A DNA stretch of 64,000 bases, taken from NCBI GenBank assembly GCA_949592205.1, contig CATIUR010000001.1, positions 241,106,250 to 241,170,249 on the forward strand. Reading direction: 5' to 3'. Within the stretch, counting starts at the first letter, position 1; every line of letters starts with the position of its first letter. The translations under genes were made by a program, and so were the position numbers. This stretch comes from Helichrysum umbraculigerum (lineage: Eukaryota > Streptophyta > Magnoliopsida > Asterales > Asteraceae). Below are positions 22,301 to 34,581 of the stretch, piece by piece. A model generated the notes under the pieces. It saw only the letters and a list, made by a program, of their open reading frames with translations. It made no database searches and was not told the DNA's origin.

Positions 22301-25300
22301 TACAAGTTCAAATTTGTCATGCCACTATTTGTAACTCTGTATTAATGCTGAATTATCAGGTTGCTGCAGTATACTTTTTTTTTTTCTTCAGGGATCAAAG
22401 TATCATATTACTTTGGATCTTGAGAAGTCTATATTTAAAAGTCTTAAGGAACAATTGATATGAGATGTTCAGAACATTATGCGAAGGGGGAACTTTACTA
22501 AACCCCGTGGACTAGTGACCCACCAAAGCTGCTACCATTACCATGTTCTCTAAACTAAGAAGAACATGACATAACCAATTATCATTAAGAGTGGATTGGG
22601 AAGTAAATATTACCTTGGTATGCACCACAGAACCAGATTCCTCTCTTCCCTTGAATGTGAGGAAGCTCAAGGGAAGCTTTGGTTGCAGCAACGGATGGAA
22701 CTGGATGTCCTGTTGTCCATTTCAGCATCATATTCTCTGGTGTGCGAGGTGGATTTAGGGTAACCAGATAAGGTAGCCCATTATCATCAATGTTCTGTAA
22801 GTTCATGTTAAATGATGAAAACGATAAACATCTTTGTGCCAACTAAACAACCGATGTGTTCTCATCTGAACTTGTGCACTTAAAGAAAGAAATATATAGA
22901 GCCAGTTAGGCACTTTTCGCAGGTTTGAGATCTGATCAGTTTCTTTTTTAATTCAATAAAAGCATCTTAAATTTCCATTCCATGCAAGAGCCCTGCATTA
23001 ACATACAAAAGTTTTGGGTGAGCTACTGAGCTACAAACCTGAAGCACATTCAACCAATATGTTAAGCAAGGTTTGTGGTCCAAAGTTCCAAGAAAGTTCC
23101 ATGCGCTCCATGCTGATGGGTTCCGGGGCATTAAACTTTTGTCGCGATGTAGAAAAATGTCACTGCCAAGAAAAACAAAAACAATAAGAATAATAATAAT
23201 TTAATAAAATAAATAAATTATAGATGATAAACAAATAACTTGTAAAGTTTGTTCTAAGTTTGAGATCAAAAGGTAAAAGGCATCAGAATACACGAGTCTA
23301 CTAAGGAGAAATATAATTTTCTTGATAAGAAAGTGTAGTGTCTGCAAACATAATGTCTTTTGAAGATATATTAAGACTAAAAAATAAGAAGATATATACC
23401 TATAGACGTAATTAAAAGCGCCAAGTATTCTTGTTTCTTCGTGTGTAGCTTGTTCTCCTAACATTTTGAGAGTATCTGGTGCATGAGCGGCTATTATGCA
23501 TCCAGAATACCTTTCTTTAGATCCATCTTCACACGTTATTAAACAATCTTCTCCTACTCCATAACATCCGAAATCAGATTCTTTTATTTTGAATACAAGT
23601 AATAGAAGAAATCACTTGGACATGAGTTTTAATTCATTCATTAAGAATAATGTAATCAATAAAGGAATTTCTTACCATCATCTAGTTTAGAGACACTTTG
23701 AACAGCACAACCCGTTCTTATTTGGCAGCCTCTTTTCTCTAGTTCATATTTCACCTTTCATTCATTCCAACATATAACTAAGACTACCGAGCTTGGAGAA
23801 TTGGATTAAATGACCATGAAATTAATGAAAAATTACCTTTTTAATGTAAGCCTGTGAGCGCCATCTTACAGTAAACCACTGAGGGCGACCAAAAAGCTAA
23901 TAGAAGATTGAAGATAAGCAAATAATTTCAAACGGGGTGCAACAGTTATGAAAGTTCAAGATACTTTAGGTCTGAATAAGTTTACCTGAAGTAGATGGTG
24001 ATTTCGGCAAAATGATAGAACAGAAAAGGCAGAGAAGCTCATAACTCCTTCTGCAGGGCAGGACCAGATGGAGGAGCATATCGGAACCTGTTATATATGT
24101 AGATTAGTCACACATTTCCTGATAAAATTCAATTAAATCGTTTTTAACTATGAGTAATAATTGAACGAAAACAAAATAAATACTAAAATGTTGGAAGTCT
24201 TCTTACAAGGTAAGCCTTTTGAAACAATTCAGAGTAACCATGTGACTTGATGAAGTCCCCCAATGTTTGGTTGCAAATAATGTCCTGGTTGTGCTCAACA
24301 TCTTCAAGGTATCTGTATGTAAAGGTATTTCACTTGGTCTAGTTACAAAATTAATTGTGAATTTTTTGATATTTTGTTGGTAAAATGTTTAGCCTTGGAA
24401 GAATATAAAGCATTACTTATCACATTATGTCAGGACATGGATGGTAATTTTGATATTATGGGTATAATCTAGCTAGGTACCTCAAAACATCATCTTTAAA
24501 CTTGGTAATTTCTCTAATCATCTGCCAGAAGTAAGGATTAAGAAGATTCTTCTTTTGGGCAAACAAACTTGATAAAGCGTTTCGACTGCCCCATTCACAG
24601 CCGTTGCCTTCATCTAAGCTGACTGAGAAGGACATATCAGAAATCTCGATATCTACTCCAAGTGTTTCAAACAACTCCATCATGTTGGGATATGTCACCT
24701 GCGCGCATACATTTTTACATTTATATAACACCTCCACAGTAAAAGTAGTTATTATCCTATCATTTTCAGCTTAGTTGAGGACGGAACTTAGAACATATGT
24801 GGTGCATACAACTTTATATAGTTTGATGGGTTGCCACCCTTACAAATCAACATTTGAACATATGTAATCCATTCAGTTCTATCAAGTTCAATGGATTGGG
24901 TCTAACACTCTCACTCGTCGTTTCTACATATATAAATATCATTTTATAAATATTAGAATTAGAATTTGAATGTTGCATTAGCTACAATAAAATGGGCCAA
25001 CTTTCGAACAGGTTGTTGGTTATCCCGTCATCCCGTGTATCAAAACTGACTAAACTTGAAATATCAGCGCATTGAGTGAGAATGAAAGAACCAATGAAAA
25101 TGTGTTACGTGTCACAAAATCTATTTTTCCTCACGTTTTAAAAAATTAAATATCTCACAAACGGTAAGTCGAAGAATCACAAAAATTGCACCATTAAAAT
25201 CCACGTTTTTTTTCTCTCTCTTCGATTAGAGATCTCACAAGGTAACTTTCGACGAACTGTTTTTTTTTTCCTTTTTTTTGTGGCTTTTGAAAACAACTAT

Positions 25301-28300
25301 CACATGTGATACCAGCGAGTAACACATGACACATGTGTTACCGGCGAGTAAGATGTGTTACCATCGAGTAACACATGTGATACTAATACTGTACAACTTA
25401 TAAAACCCCCCAAAAAAGTCGTCGAAAGTATATCTTGTGAGATGTCTTATCGAAGAGAAAAAAATGTTGATTTTTATGGTGCAATTTTTATAATTTTTCA
25501 ATGAGTCATTCTTAAGATATTCAATTTTTAAAAACATCGGGAAACTACACGTGACACATTTTTATTGGTTCCTTGATTCTTACTTAATGTTGTTGTATGC
25601 ATTTGAACCATACTCTAAGTTATGTAACTTTATCTGTGAAATAATAGGTGAAACCACATAAGGTTCAAATGAGTACAGGAAGTTTGAGTGAGAATGAAGG
25701 AACTAATAAGACTGTGACACGTGTCACAAAACTCACTTTTCCCGACGTTTTTCAAATCTAAATATCTCACAAACAGTAAGTCAATAAATTATAAAAATTG
25801 TACGACAAAAATCAGCGGGTTTTTTTCTCTTCAATTAGACTTTCGACGATTTTTTATTTTTTTGATTTTCGGTGGGTTTTGTAAACAACTATCACACGTA
25901 CTACCAACGACCAAGTGCGGACCGAATGCTTTAGCACATGTGTCCTTTGACCCACCTTGAATCTCAAATTGAGAGTATTGTATATTTGTATGTGGGAACT
26001 AGGCTAGAATTATAATTGGACCTACCTTGTATCTTACTTTACAAGATTATCAATTCAATCCAATATACATTAGCAAGTTGGGCCATTATTTAAACCCATC
26101 TAATAAATAAAAATCTTTTATTTAGCCCAACAGATCATAGCCCAACTATTATAAGGTTCAACAAAAATAAACAAAAACAATACAATAAGGGCAAAGGCCC
26201 AAAACTATCCAAGTGTAGCGAAGGAGATCCAAGTGTGCTCGGCTCGAGGGATACGTTGGCCTCTCATTCTTCAATTCTTTAATCCTCCTAAATCCTCACA
26301 AATGGTATGTCTAAAAACTACATTAGTTATATGAATTCGATTTAGATACTAGACTCTACAAAAAAGAGAACCTAGTTCATCACTACATGATCATCAAAGT
26401 GCATGATATTAGTAGTTTAGAATTATAAAATTTTAAATCTAATTATAAAATCGAAAATTTAACAAATTTTTAATCTTTTTTCAACTCAATTAGTCGTCTT
26501 CATCATATATATAGAGATATGGATGAATTGAAAATTTATATTAGATTAAATATCCTAAATGCAAATATTCAACGTATTACAATTAAGTTAAAAGTATAAT
26601 TTATATCGACTTTGATACTTTCGTATATGTAGGTTTTCGAAACAAAAATATAAAACAAACTCGATTCAAGTTTGTAATTTCTCCAGCCGCAAAGCACGGG
26701 TAAGATTGATCTCGTTATTTTCAAAGTACGAAATCTTGTAGGACAATTGTTACAAGTTTCACTCTTTAATATTTATTAACCTATTTATGTTTTTTTTTCC
26801 GTATGAATAACCCAACCCGACCCGTTTTTGCACCGTTGAATCCCCGATACGACCGGTTTTTTCACCGTTAATCCCAAACCCGACCCGTTTTTAAGCGTTA
26901 TTTTATTGTCTTAACAAAGTCATTAGGTTAAGGTGTTGGAGGAACCATGTGAGTTTACATCCTAGATTCGCCACTGCCAACGACTATTGCACGTGATACT
27001 AACGAGTATCACACGTGATACTAATATTGTACAATTTGTAAAACCCATAAAAAAACGTTGAAAGTATATCATGTGAGATGTCTATTCGAAGAGAAAAAAA
27101 TGTTGAATTTTATGGTGTAATTTTATTAATTTTTTGACTTGTCATTTTTGAAATATTACATTTTAAAAAAATAGGGGAAAGTGGGGATTAATGAAAGTGA
27201 ATGGGAGATTGATTCCTCCATTCTCACTAAATTTTCCAATCTCGTTTGATAAATTGATAAGCATAAAAATATTTTATAAAATTTAAAACATTGATAAAAA
27301 AGGTGTGTTTAATGTATCAACTACCATGTCATATTGTCATCCTCGTGACCTCATCCAACAAGATTGGATCTATCATATAGGCAAATCCAACTACAAGATT
27401 GGATCTATCATATAGCCATATATGGAGATTCAACTAGGAATGTTTATGTACGGTTAACCGGAATTTTGGTTCGGCATATTTTTAAACCTAAATAGAAATC
27501 AAAAAATTCGGTTAACCTGTAATCGATTAATCAGTTTTTCGGTTTGGTTAACTAAATTAACCGTTTATTAATTAATACTTATTTTAAAAAGTAATTAACA
27601 ACGCACAAATATACATTCATTATTAAGTGTTCACTATATTTAAAATATTTAGATAATAAAAGTATCAAACGATAACCATTTTACTCTTTATAATTGTTTA
27701 TTTATGAAATACGTACGTAAATCGTTCGAATATAATTAGAACTAAGTAGTAATAATTACCATATTAAGTCAAAATTAAGCTAATAAAATACATTAAAATG
27801 AGTGAAAAAGAAATATAAATGATTTCATCAAAATACAAATGTAAATATCTATATATACATATATTTAAAACTATATATAAACTTTTCGGTTTTTTCGGTT
27901 AACTTTTTATCATGTCTATCCCAAAATCATGAACCGAAATAGAAACCGGAAAAAAAAATCGGTTCGGTTAATCGAAACCGAAAAATGAAAAAAAACCGGT
28001 TCGGTTATTCCAAATTCGGTTCGATTCAATCGGTTTTCAATTCGATTTTCCAATTTCGGAATATTTTGAACACCCTTAGATCGAATCGGGAGAGTTCCCA
28101 CTCATTTGATCCAAAAATAAATTAACAAAAATCCCCCAAGCCCACATATTGATTTAAACTCCGACGGTAGTATATATCCTTCGGATAAAACTTTAACTGA
28201 AAATATCAAGCCCAGCTAAAATTACAGATTCTAATTGCTAGTTTCTTTTTGCTATTTAGTTAGCATTTTTTAAGAAGTTTAAACTGATCATACGGAGTGG

Positions 28301-31270
28301 ACGGTTTTCTTTCAAAATTCTCCATCGAGAACACTGTAACACAATGTTCTGTCACTCCGCCTCAGTGTTCTCATCAGTGTTCTCGTCGGTGTTCTTCACT
28401 CAGTGTCCAAAATCAAATGTTGTTTTGTTCGGTGTTCTCATTTTTGTTGCTTTCGCCCCACACAATGAATTAATATAAAAACAAAAATAAGCTTTGAGAA
28501 CACTGTCCAGAACACTGTTACCACACCACAAAATCATCACCACAAAATCCTCACTCAGAACATTGTAAATACAATGTCACCACTCCGTGTGCTCTAAGCA
28601 CTTTTATAATGTTGATTAGGTTGTCTATAAGTTTGTTGGTTTTCCTAATTTGTTTACCCTGTTTTAAGCTATTTGGGTGATGTTTACACTGTTTAGGTGA
28701 TGCTATATGGGCTAATTTAGTACTGTCCTAGACCTCAATTTTCTGTTTTTGTTCTGGTGATGGTTTGGACTTTGGATTGTTCTGGGAATTGGGATGGTCC
28801 TTTTTTAACGTAATTCCGTGAGGCCGCAATATAAATTTTCAGATCTGTCACTGATAAAACATGAATATATTTATGTTTGCGTCTCTTATTCATGTCACCG
28901 AAAAAGTAAATGATATGCTTATCTAAATTTGTAAACTTAAAAATAAACCTAAAGATTTGATTGGATAACGTGATTAAAACGATAATAAGTGAAAGTTAAG
29001 ACAGAAAAAAGAAAAATGGATTAGGAATATTGAAAATGAAATGTCACCTTTGTTTGTATGTTATGTTACTTGGTTGGTCTAGGAATGGATGTACATAATA
29101 GGGACCATTGCCTACTGGATGCTTTTGTTTTTTGGTACTCTTCAATTATATACGGAATAGCATATAAGCTAACCAACATCCAATTATATTTATTAGTATC
29201 ACTGGCATCTTACCCGTGCGATGTGGTAGGATAATATTTAGAAATTGTTAAAAAATAGAACGGATTAGTCCTTGTTAAATTATGTATGTTGATACTTGAT
29301 ACATTTTAAGTGGAAAAACATATAATAACAAATGTGAAAAGAAGATATTTAAATTTAGTTTTGTAGTTTAATTCCATATTTAGTTTTTAAATATTAAGAA
29401 AGAAAATGTGATATATATTATACGGAGGTAGAGATAGAGATAATACTCCCTCCGTCCCGGAATAAGTGTCCTGTTTCAGATTTGGAAGTCTTTCTTTTTC
29501 AACTTTGACCTTAAATATCTTTTTTTGTATTATATAATACTTTATGAAAATTATACCAATGGAAATACATTTAAAACTCAATCCATTCATATATTTTGCA
29601 TCAAGTATTATATAACACAAACAAAAATATGTAAGGTCAAAGTTGAAAAGGAAAGACTCAAAAAGTCAAAACAGGACACTTATTCTGGGACGGAGGGAGT
29701 AACTATTAACTGTATATATATTTTTTTAAATAATAATAGCATAAGAAACGAATTACACTTTTAGATTACCAAAAAAAAAAAGTCATTTTATAGATGGAAT
29801 AAAGTAACCATTATAAATTCAATATAAGATTTTTTTTTTTTTTTTTATTGGAAAAGGGTACATTATTTTTGGAGAATGTGAGGGCGCGTTTAGTTACGGA
29901 AAACTATCTCCATTTTTCCTTTTCCATTTTTCTAGAGTTTTGAGTCCCTTAAAAAACTAATGGTGCTTAGAAAACGCGTTCAAACGTAAAGGATGGAGTT
30001 TTCATTTTCCAAAATAGGAAATGGAGGATACCATAAATCATTAGATTCATTTTTCTTATAAAACTTCTTTAGAAAATCACAATTTGAACACATTTTCTAA
30101 TTTTTTAGTTTTCTTAGAAAATTTTCCAGAAAATTGGAGGAGTTTTCCGTAACTAAACGCACCCTGAGTTTCTTGTCGGATCTTTGCAATTGTGTGGAGC
30201 AAATGAGATGTTGGTTCTGCATTCGAAAAATAGACACGTCCCACATTTTTATGTTTAAGCTTTAATTTATTTATTAAAAAAAAAATTATAGTTAGTAAGC
30301 ACATTCTGCATTCTTAATTACCATCCTTAATCTCTTCTAAACCAGCAATTATCATTTGTAGGAAGCCATGAACTAAGCTTGTAGGAGACGGAGTAGTTAT
30401 ATAAGTTTGTACGCAAATATAAACTACCAAGCAACAAATAAAACCTTAATTAATTTGTGTACATTTACTACTTTGAATATGTCCAGACGCAAATAATAAA
30501 ACTTGGTTTTTTTTAATTATGATGAAGTATTTAAGAAAAAATAAAGAATCATGAGTTGACTTGTATCATGAGTAATTAGCGTATTACCCGCTCAATACAG
30601 CGGAGTTTAGTAGTTCAATGTGTTTAGATTACTTGTGATTGTGAGTTGATAACCCTAGTTTGTGCGTATGTAAAGTTTGTGATTCGAGATACAGTTAGTT
30701 AAAAAAGAAAAATATGTGAAAATGATGGGATAATTAGATAACTAAATATAGAAATGTTGAGTCTTAATTTTAAGAATTTCTATAAATAAACTACTAAGAT
30801 GCTTTATATATTTGTATAGATTAACAAAATTGATTTTCATTGTTCATATCATATCGATTATTTAAATTTGTAGTTAATAATTTGACGTGAGCATTTATAT
30901 GGATGTCACGTGGTGGTTTATATATATGACATACCAATCATAACGTCATATTACAGTAATAAAAAACATAAAAGTTACTTCCAATCTTGTTATTTACACA
31001 AAATGTAAGTAATGCATTGTTAGTTAGTTACTAATATTTTTGTAACCCTCTAAATTATTGATTAATGTTTAATTATAATGAGAAGATACATACACGATTG
31101 AAGACCATGAAACCGAGGTCGAAATCAACGGAGTCCATGGTGACGGTTTTGGCATGACCACCAAGGTAGTCTTCCTTCTCGTATAACACAACATCCACCC
31201 CGGCTTTCGTCAGTACGTACGCCGCCACCAACCCGCTTATGCCCGCACCAACCACCGCCACTCTCATCAT
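19306..31270 (-). CDS. Cyclopropane-fatty-acyl-phospholipid synthase, plant type (FAD oxidase + SAM methyltransferase)
   Basis: It adds a methylene group from S-adenosylmethionine across acyl double bonds. I traced 24 exons with GT-AG borders whose phases agree: 31270-31094, 24698-24481, 24312-24207, 24087-23986, 23896-23837, 23754-23676, 23580-23400, 23162-23039, 22794-22614, 21899-21871, 21788-21640, 21507-21405, 21333-21238, 21160-21108, 21016-20893, 20794-20732, 20648-20589, 20511-20350, 20255-20182, 20106-20013, 19940-19804, 19734-19654, 19576-19471, 19386-19306. They total 2,640 nt, 879 residues plus TGA, close to the usual length of about 865. The N-terminal FAD/amine-oxidase domain has GAGISG at 8-13 and WFCGAYQG near 403-410. 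The C-terminal domain has the SAM motif VLEIGCGWG (644-652), the conserved CEMLEAVG (from 714) and DYCAAGF (838-844). Either ATG of the initial MM could start. Intron 1 is 6.4 kb and full of transposons. No disabling change was seen. Confidence 0.93.
25075..25580. mobile_element. Inverted-repeat MITE-like element, copy 1
   Basis: The left arm (GAGTGAGAATGAAAGAACCA…) and the right arm read in complement (TAAGAATCAAGGAACCAA…) form long imperfect inverted repeats. They include a shared ACGTGTCAC region and a CTCACAAxxGGTAAGTCGAA region. The centre carries CACATGTGTTACCxGCGAGTAA repeats. No target duplication could be fixed. A second copy lies at 25684-27240. Confidence 0.6.
25684..27240. mobile_element. 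Inverted-repeat MITE-like element, copy 2, split by an insertion
   Basis: The left arm, from 25684, matches copy 1 (GAGTGAGAATGAAGGAAC). The right arm at about 27000-27240 ends ATTCTCACTAAATT. The two halves join when the 1,065-bp insert at 25912-26976 and one copy of its target duplication are removed. Confidence 0.6.
25912..26976. mobile_element. hAT-like insertion (1,065 bp) inside the IR element
   Basis: Exact 8-bp direct repeats CCAACGAC flank it at 25904-25911 and 26977-26984. Its right end, read in complement, starts CAGTGGCGAATCTAGGATG, like the CAGTGGCGGATCCA end of the element at 35294. The left end is CAAGTGCGGACC. No transposase ORF was seen. A CCGCAAAGCACGGG hairpin followed by CTCG|T near 26686-26714 resembles a decayed Helitron end. 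Confidence 0.7.
27435..28078. mobile_element. Degenerate hAT-type MITE of the CCGAAA-rich kind
   Basis: It starts TAGGAATGTTTATGTACGG and ends TTTTGAACACCCTTA, and the interior carries GGTTAACCG and AACCGAAAAA words. It resembles an older relative of the elements at 14593 and 14667. The flanks GATTCAAC and GATCGAAT match at only 5 of 8 bases, so the target duplication is decayed or the borders are slightly off. Confidence 0.5.
28290..28600. repeat. GAGAACACTG / CAGTGTTCTC inverted-repeat patch
   Basis: The words GAGAACACTG and CAGTGTTCTC recur in both orientations. The outer parts read CGGAGTGGACGG on the left and CACTCCGTGTGCTC on the right, suggesting a MITE with CGGAGTGG ends. I could not define target duplications. 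Confidence 0.4.
29446..29699. mobile_element. Stowaway-like MITE, 254 bp, TA target duplication
   Basis: It starts CTCCCTCCGTCCCGGAATAA and ends with its complement (TTATTCTGGGACGGAGGGAG), flanked by TA at 29444-29445 and 29700-29701. CTCCCTCCGTCCC ends with TA duplication define Stowaway (Tc1/mariner) MITEs. The arms extend inward almost across the whole element, through AACTTTGACC/GGTCAAAGTT. It sits in intron 1 of the synthase gene. Confidence 0.92.
29882..30164. mobile_element. Tourist/Harbinger-like MITE, 283 bp
   Basis: Terminal inverted repeats are GGGCGCGTTTAGTTACGGAA on the left and GGGTGCGTTTAGTTACGGAA read from the right. The arms continue inward as GGAAAACT..CC. A 3-bp duplication TGA flanks it (29879-29881 and 30165-30167). 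GGGYGCGTTT ends with a 3-bp duplication suggest PIF/Harbinger, although TGA differs from the usual TTA/TAA. Confidence 0.8.
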
Positions 31271-31410
31271 CCTAGCTATATCCTGTCATTGATTCTCATT
31301 CTCAATTCACAAATGGAGTAACATATATAAGCTAAATAATGATAAAGGTAAGTAAGTAAGTACAATGTGCAGGCAGCAGGCGGCTACAGAGAATTGAAGA
31401 CGTACTATGA

Positions 31411-31422
31411 ATATATATATAA
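31411..31422 (-). promoter_or_regulatory. Candidate TATA box of the synthase gene
   Basis: On the - strand an ATTATATATATATTC run lies about 140-150 bases upstream of the ATG at 31270. It is the best TATA-like match in the first 250 bases. AT-rich surroundings make this a weak call. Confidence 0.35.
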
Positions 31423-31560
31423 TTGAATGATTATCAAGAGAAAAAAAGAGGGAATTGGTAGATTTGTTTACTACCAAGTGAATGATAGTAAAGTACTGAT
31501 ACTGATATGTGATTGGATAAGTAGCATATGCATATCTATCTATCTATAAATATAAATATA

Positions 31561-31691
31561 GGGTGGTGATATTTCCACCATTCAATTTGATAGATCCACA
31601 AAACGTATGTATTAATTGGTTGTACTGTACAAACAGTTAATGCATATTTTTGGTTGATCTATCAAATTAGACGGTGGAAATATCACCTCCC
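31561..31691. mobile_element. Mutator-type MITE (131 bp) in the synthase promoter region
   Basis: The arms GGGTGGTGATATTTCCACC and, read from the right, GGGAGGTGATATTTCCACCG continue into TTCAATTTGATAGATC / TCTAATTTGATAGATC. The 9-bp direct repeat ATAAATATA occurs at 31552-31560 and 31692-31700. A 9-bp duplication suggests the Mutator superfamily, but the AT-rich target weakens the evidence. It lies about 290 bases upstream of the synthase ATG. Confidence 0.65.
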
Positions 31692-31700
31692 ATAAATATA

Positions 31701-32063
31701 TATTCTACGTACGTACTGTATATATATTCTCTACCAAATAATTACGAGTATAATTTTATTTAGGTAAACTTGATCCATCACTAAAATACAGATTCATCCA
31801 GAAAGAATATTTTAATTTCGTAAAGAAAACGGATAGATTTTGTGTAAAGAAATCAAGAATACCGTGTCGTGACAAAATGATCGTTATTTATATCTACAAC
31901 CACTTGATACGTACACCAAACTTTTTTAAAGTATTTTCGGATAATCACCAAACGCAGTTAAGTGTACGAATTTTATGTGTACCAAAAAAGATAATAGGAG
32001 AGACCAATTTTGTAATTATCAGTAAATTTGAAGACTGACAGTTTTTTTTTTACTCTCAAAAAT

Positions 32064-32102
<39 letters not shown>

Positions 32103-32106
32103 TACA

Positions 32107-32164
<58 letters not shown>

Positions 32165-34573
32165 CTAACTACTTTTTGTTGATGAACTGGTTAAATATTT
32201 TGTTAGAGTACGTGTTTGTTCCATGATTGATTTCTGAACGTTTCTAATTGCTTTTGTTAGTTGGTTTCGACACTCCCTTCAACATAACTATTTTTTCAGA
32301 AAAAATATATATGATGAGAAATTGAGAAGCGAAGAAAAAAATCCAAAATCTTTTATGGATAAAAATAAAGAGACATGCGAGGAGAATTTACTTTTCTCTT
32401 AAGAACCGAAAAGATTTGTAATGAAAGAAAATTGAAAATATTTAATCACGAAAATTCCCATATTACCATGTGACGTATATTTTCAATTTGTATAAAAATT
32501 TAATTATACAATATGAAAAGGTAAAATGTTGTTAGTGATACTGGAGGTACTATTTGTGTGTATACGAAGGATTGAAGGATTAAAAATGTAAAATATATTA
32601 TTCTATACAAATAGTGATTGGGTAATAGCACGGATGAATTGTACTTTTGTACTTTTAACGATACAGATAATATCCCCTTAATTTAATAGATGGAAAATGC
32701 TAAATCGACATAATTATATAGGCCTACTATTAATACTGACACGCTACAAACTGAATGTATTGTAAGATAATCCAGTTGGCGATTCGCGCTATGCAGCAGT
32801 CATTAATAAATAAAAATTGTAGTGGTTGATATTGATGATCGGTGTAACGATAATCCCGTTGTATCAAGTTAGATATTTAATTTATTTTTATTTAGTATTT
32901 TTGCATGTCTGTCAATTTAATTTGATACTTTATGATATCATAATAATTATGAATATGAATAATAATGATGATAAAAAGACAAAATAGCAATTTATTATAT
33001 GTTCAACACTTTGACATGTATATTACAAATTAGAGTTGATTGATCAATTTTAGTAACATGATTGGATTTCTATCTATTATTTAATTTTAACTAATATAAA
33101 TTTAAATATTGATATGATACAAATGTGAGGGTGTAGTGTATAAGTTAAAAGAAGCAAATTGATTTGATTTTATTAGTAACTCTATGTAATTAGTGAGGTT
33201 TATAAACGTAATTTTCGATATTCAAATTTGTACACATTAAGTCTAATGGTTAAATATATGCTTTATAAGGGTTTAGGATATGGAAAAAAAAAAATCTAGT
33301 GATAAATTAGTTACTCCTACCTCTAATTGTAAACTTATTTAATTTACCTTCTCCATTTACCGGCCTACTAAACTTATCTTATGATCTTATCATGTTAGGG
33401 CATCAATCTCCAACAACATTACACCAAATTTGATGTAATAAAAAAAAAATCTTTTAGGAATATATTTACATTAGATGTGTTTCATCTCCAACGTATGTAT
33501 CAAATTTCTGCACTAAAAAACTTTGAACATTTACATATTACCCCCTAAATCTTAATTTCACATTTAATTTTACTTCAGCTCATAATATTTATGTTAGTTT
33601 AACTTTACAAACTATTAATTTCTTTATAAATCTTTTTTATTTGCTTTTCTATAGCTTCAATAAGATAAATTAATCTTTTCATAAAGCAATGATTTAACTA
33701 TCATAATATCTAAAATATATTTATTTGTTTTAATCATCTTATAATGGAACGTAAAGTATAGCGTACCCAAACTAATAATGCAAATAATGAGTTTTTCAAG
33801 TTTTGTACTCAGATGATAAAGATATTATAAACAAAATGGCTAAAATGAAACATCAAAAAATTGGTGTAATATTCGGTGTTGTACCAATTATGTGCAAATC
33901 TTCTAAAATTTGAAGTACACCAAATCTTGCATCAAATTTGGTGAGTTGAGTGGAAATATTTTTTCACACCAAAACACCAAATATTTCTAACACTTGCAGC
34001 CAAGTATGAGCCTCGTAAGTCATAACCGGCCCTCATACAGATCAATCATGAAACAAAAACATTCATTTCACCATATGATTTCACTTGATCAAAATCCTTT
34101 GGATACAAACAATTTACAAAAGTTGGGATACAAGCTTACGTGTCACCTATAAAGTATAGAGAGAGAAATATGAGCGATAAAAAATGAACCAATATAAAGT
34201 TGACAATTCAATTTGTAACTTTTATTTGTATAAATTGTTTGTAACTATAGCATTTCTCGTGCCTGATATATACCATGTAGATAAATCGATGGGATAAAGT
34301 GTACGTGTCACAAATGTAATAACCACAACCGAATTAATTACGTAAATCAACTTTTACAATCTTTTTAATTTCAGTTATTTTATTTGTCTATGTAACTTTT
34401 GTTATTTGTCTATGTAATTTGACTGACATATATAATTTATATAAGTTACCCACTTAACATCCATACAGATTGACGAATCAAAATATTACATACACATGAC
34501 AATAATTCCCGACGCCGACCCCGTAACCCTACGTACACCGGAATCCAGAAAGACCCCAATCGAAGTTGGGCCT
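31701..34573. other. AT-rich intergenic spacer
   Basis: No gene was seen on either strand. It contains a TA microsatellite (32068-32164) and a possible old MITE starting near 33398 (GGGCATCAATCTCCAACAAC) whose right end I could not find. Confidence 0.45.
32068..32164. repeat. TA-dinucleotide microsatellite
   Basis: About 97 bases of nearly pure TA repeats, interrupted by GCATACA and ACA/CA units. Confidence 0.95.
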
Positions 34574-34581
34574 ATCCCAGC

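Larger units (their letters stand above)
24699..31093 (-). other. Giant first intron of the synthase gene (6,395 bp)
   Basis: The donor GTATGT follows codon 59 (…FMVFNR) and the acceptor CGCGCAG precedes GTGACATATCC of exon 2. The intron holds at least five DNA-transposon insertions, listed separately, plus plain AT-rich sequence (28600-29440 and 30170-31090) in which I see nothing else. All other introns of this gene that I traced are shorter than about 0.8 kb. Confidence 0.85.

Noticed and set aside
29195..29225. Helitron-like hairpin on the - strand (GCACGGGTAAGATG)
   Set aside because: The stem is poor and the terminal CTRR is missing.
29387..29764. Two mirrored ORFs of 77-79 codons
   Set aside because: They are the two arms of the Stowaway-like MITE and its flanks.
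33398..34020. Possible MITE with GGGCATC..CTCCAAC ends and CACCAAATTTG words
   Set aside because: No matching right terminus or target duplication could be found.
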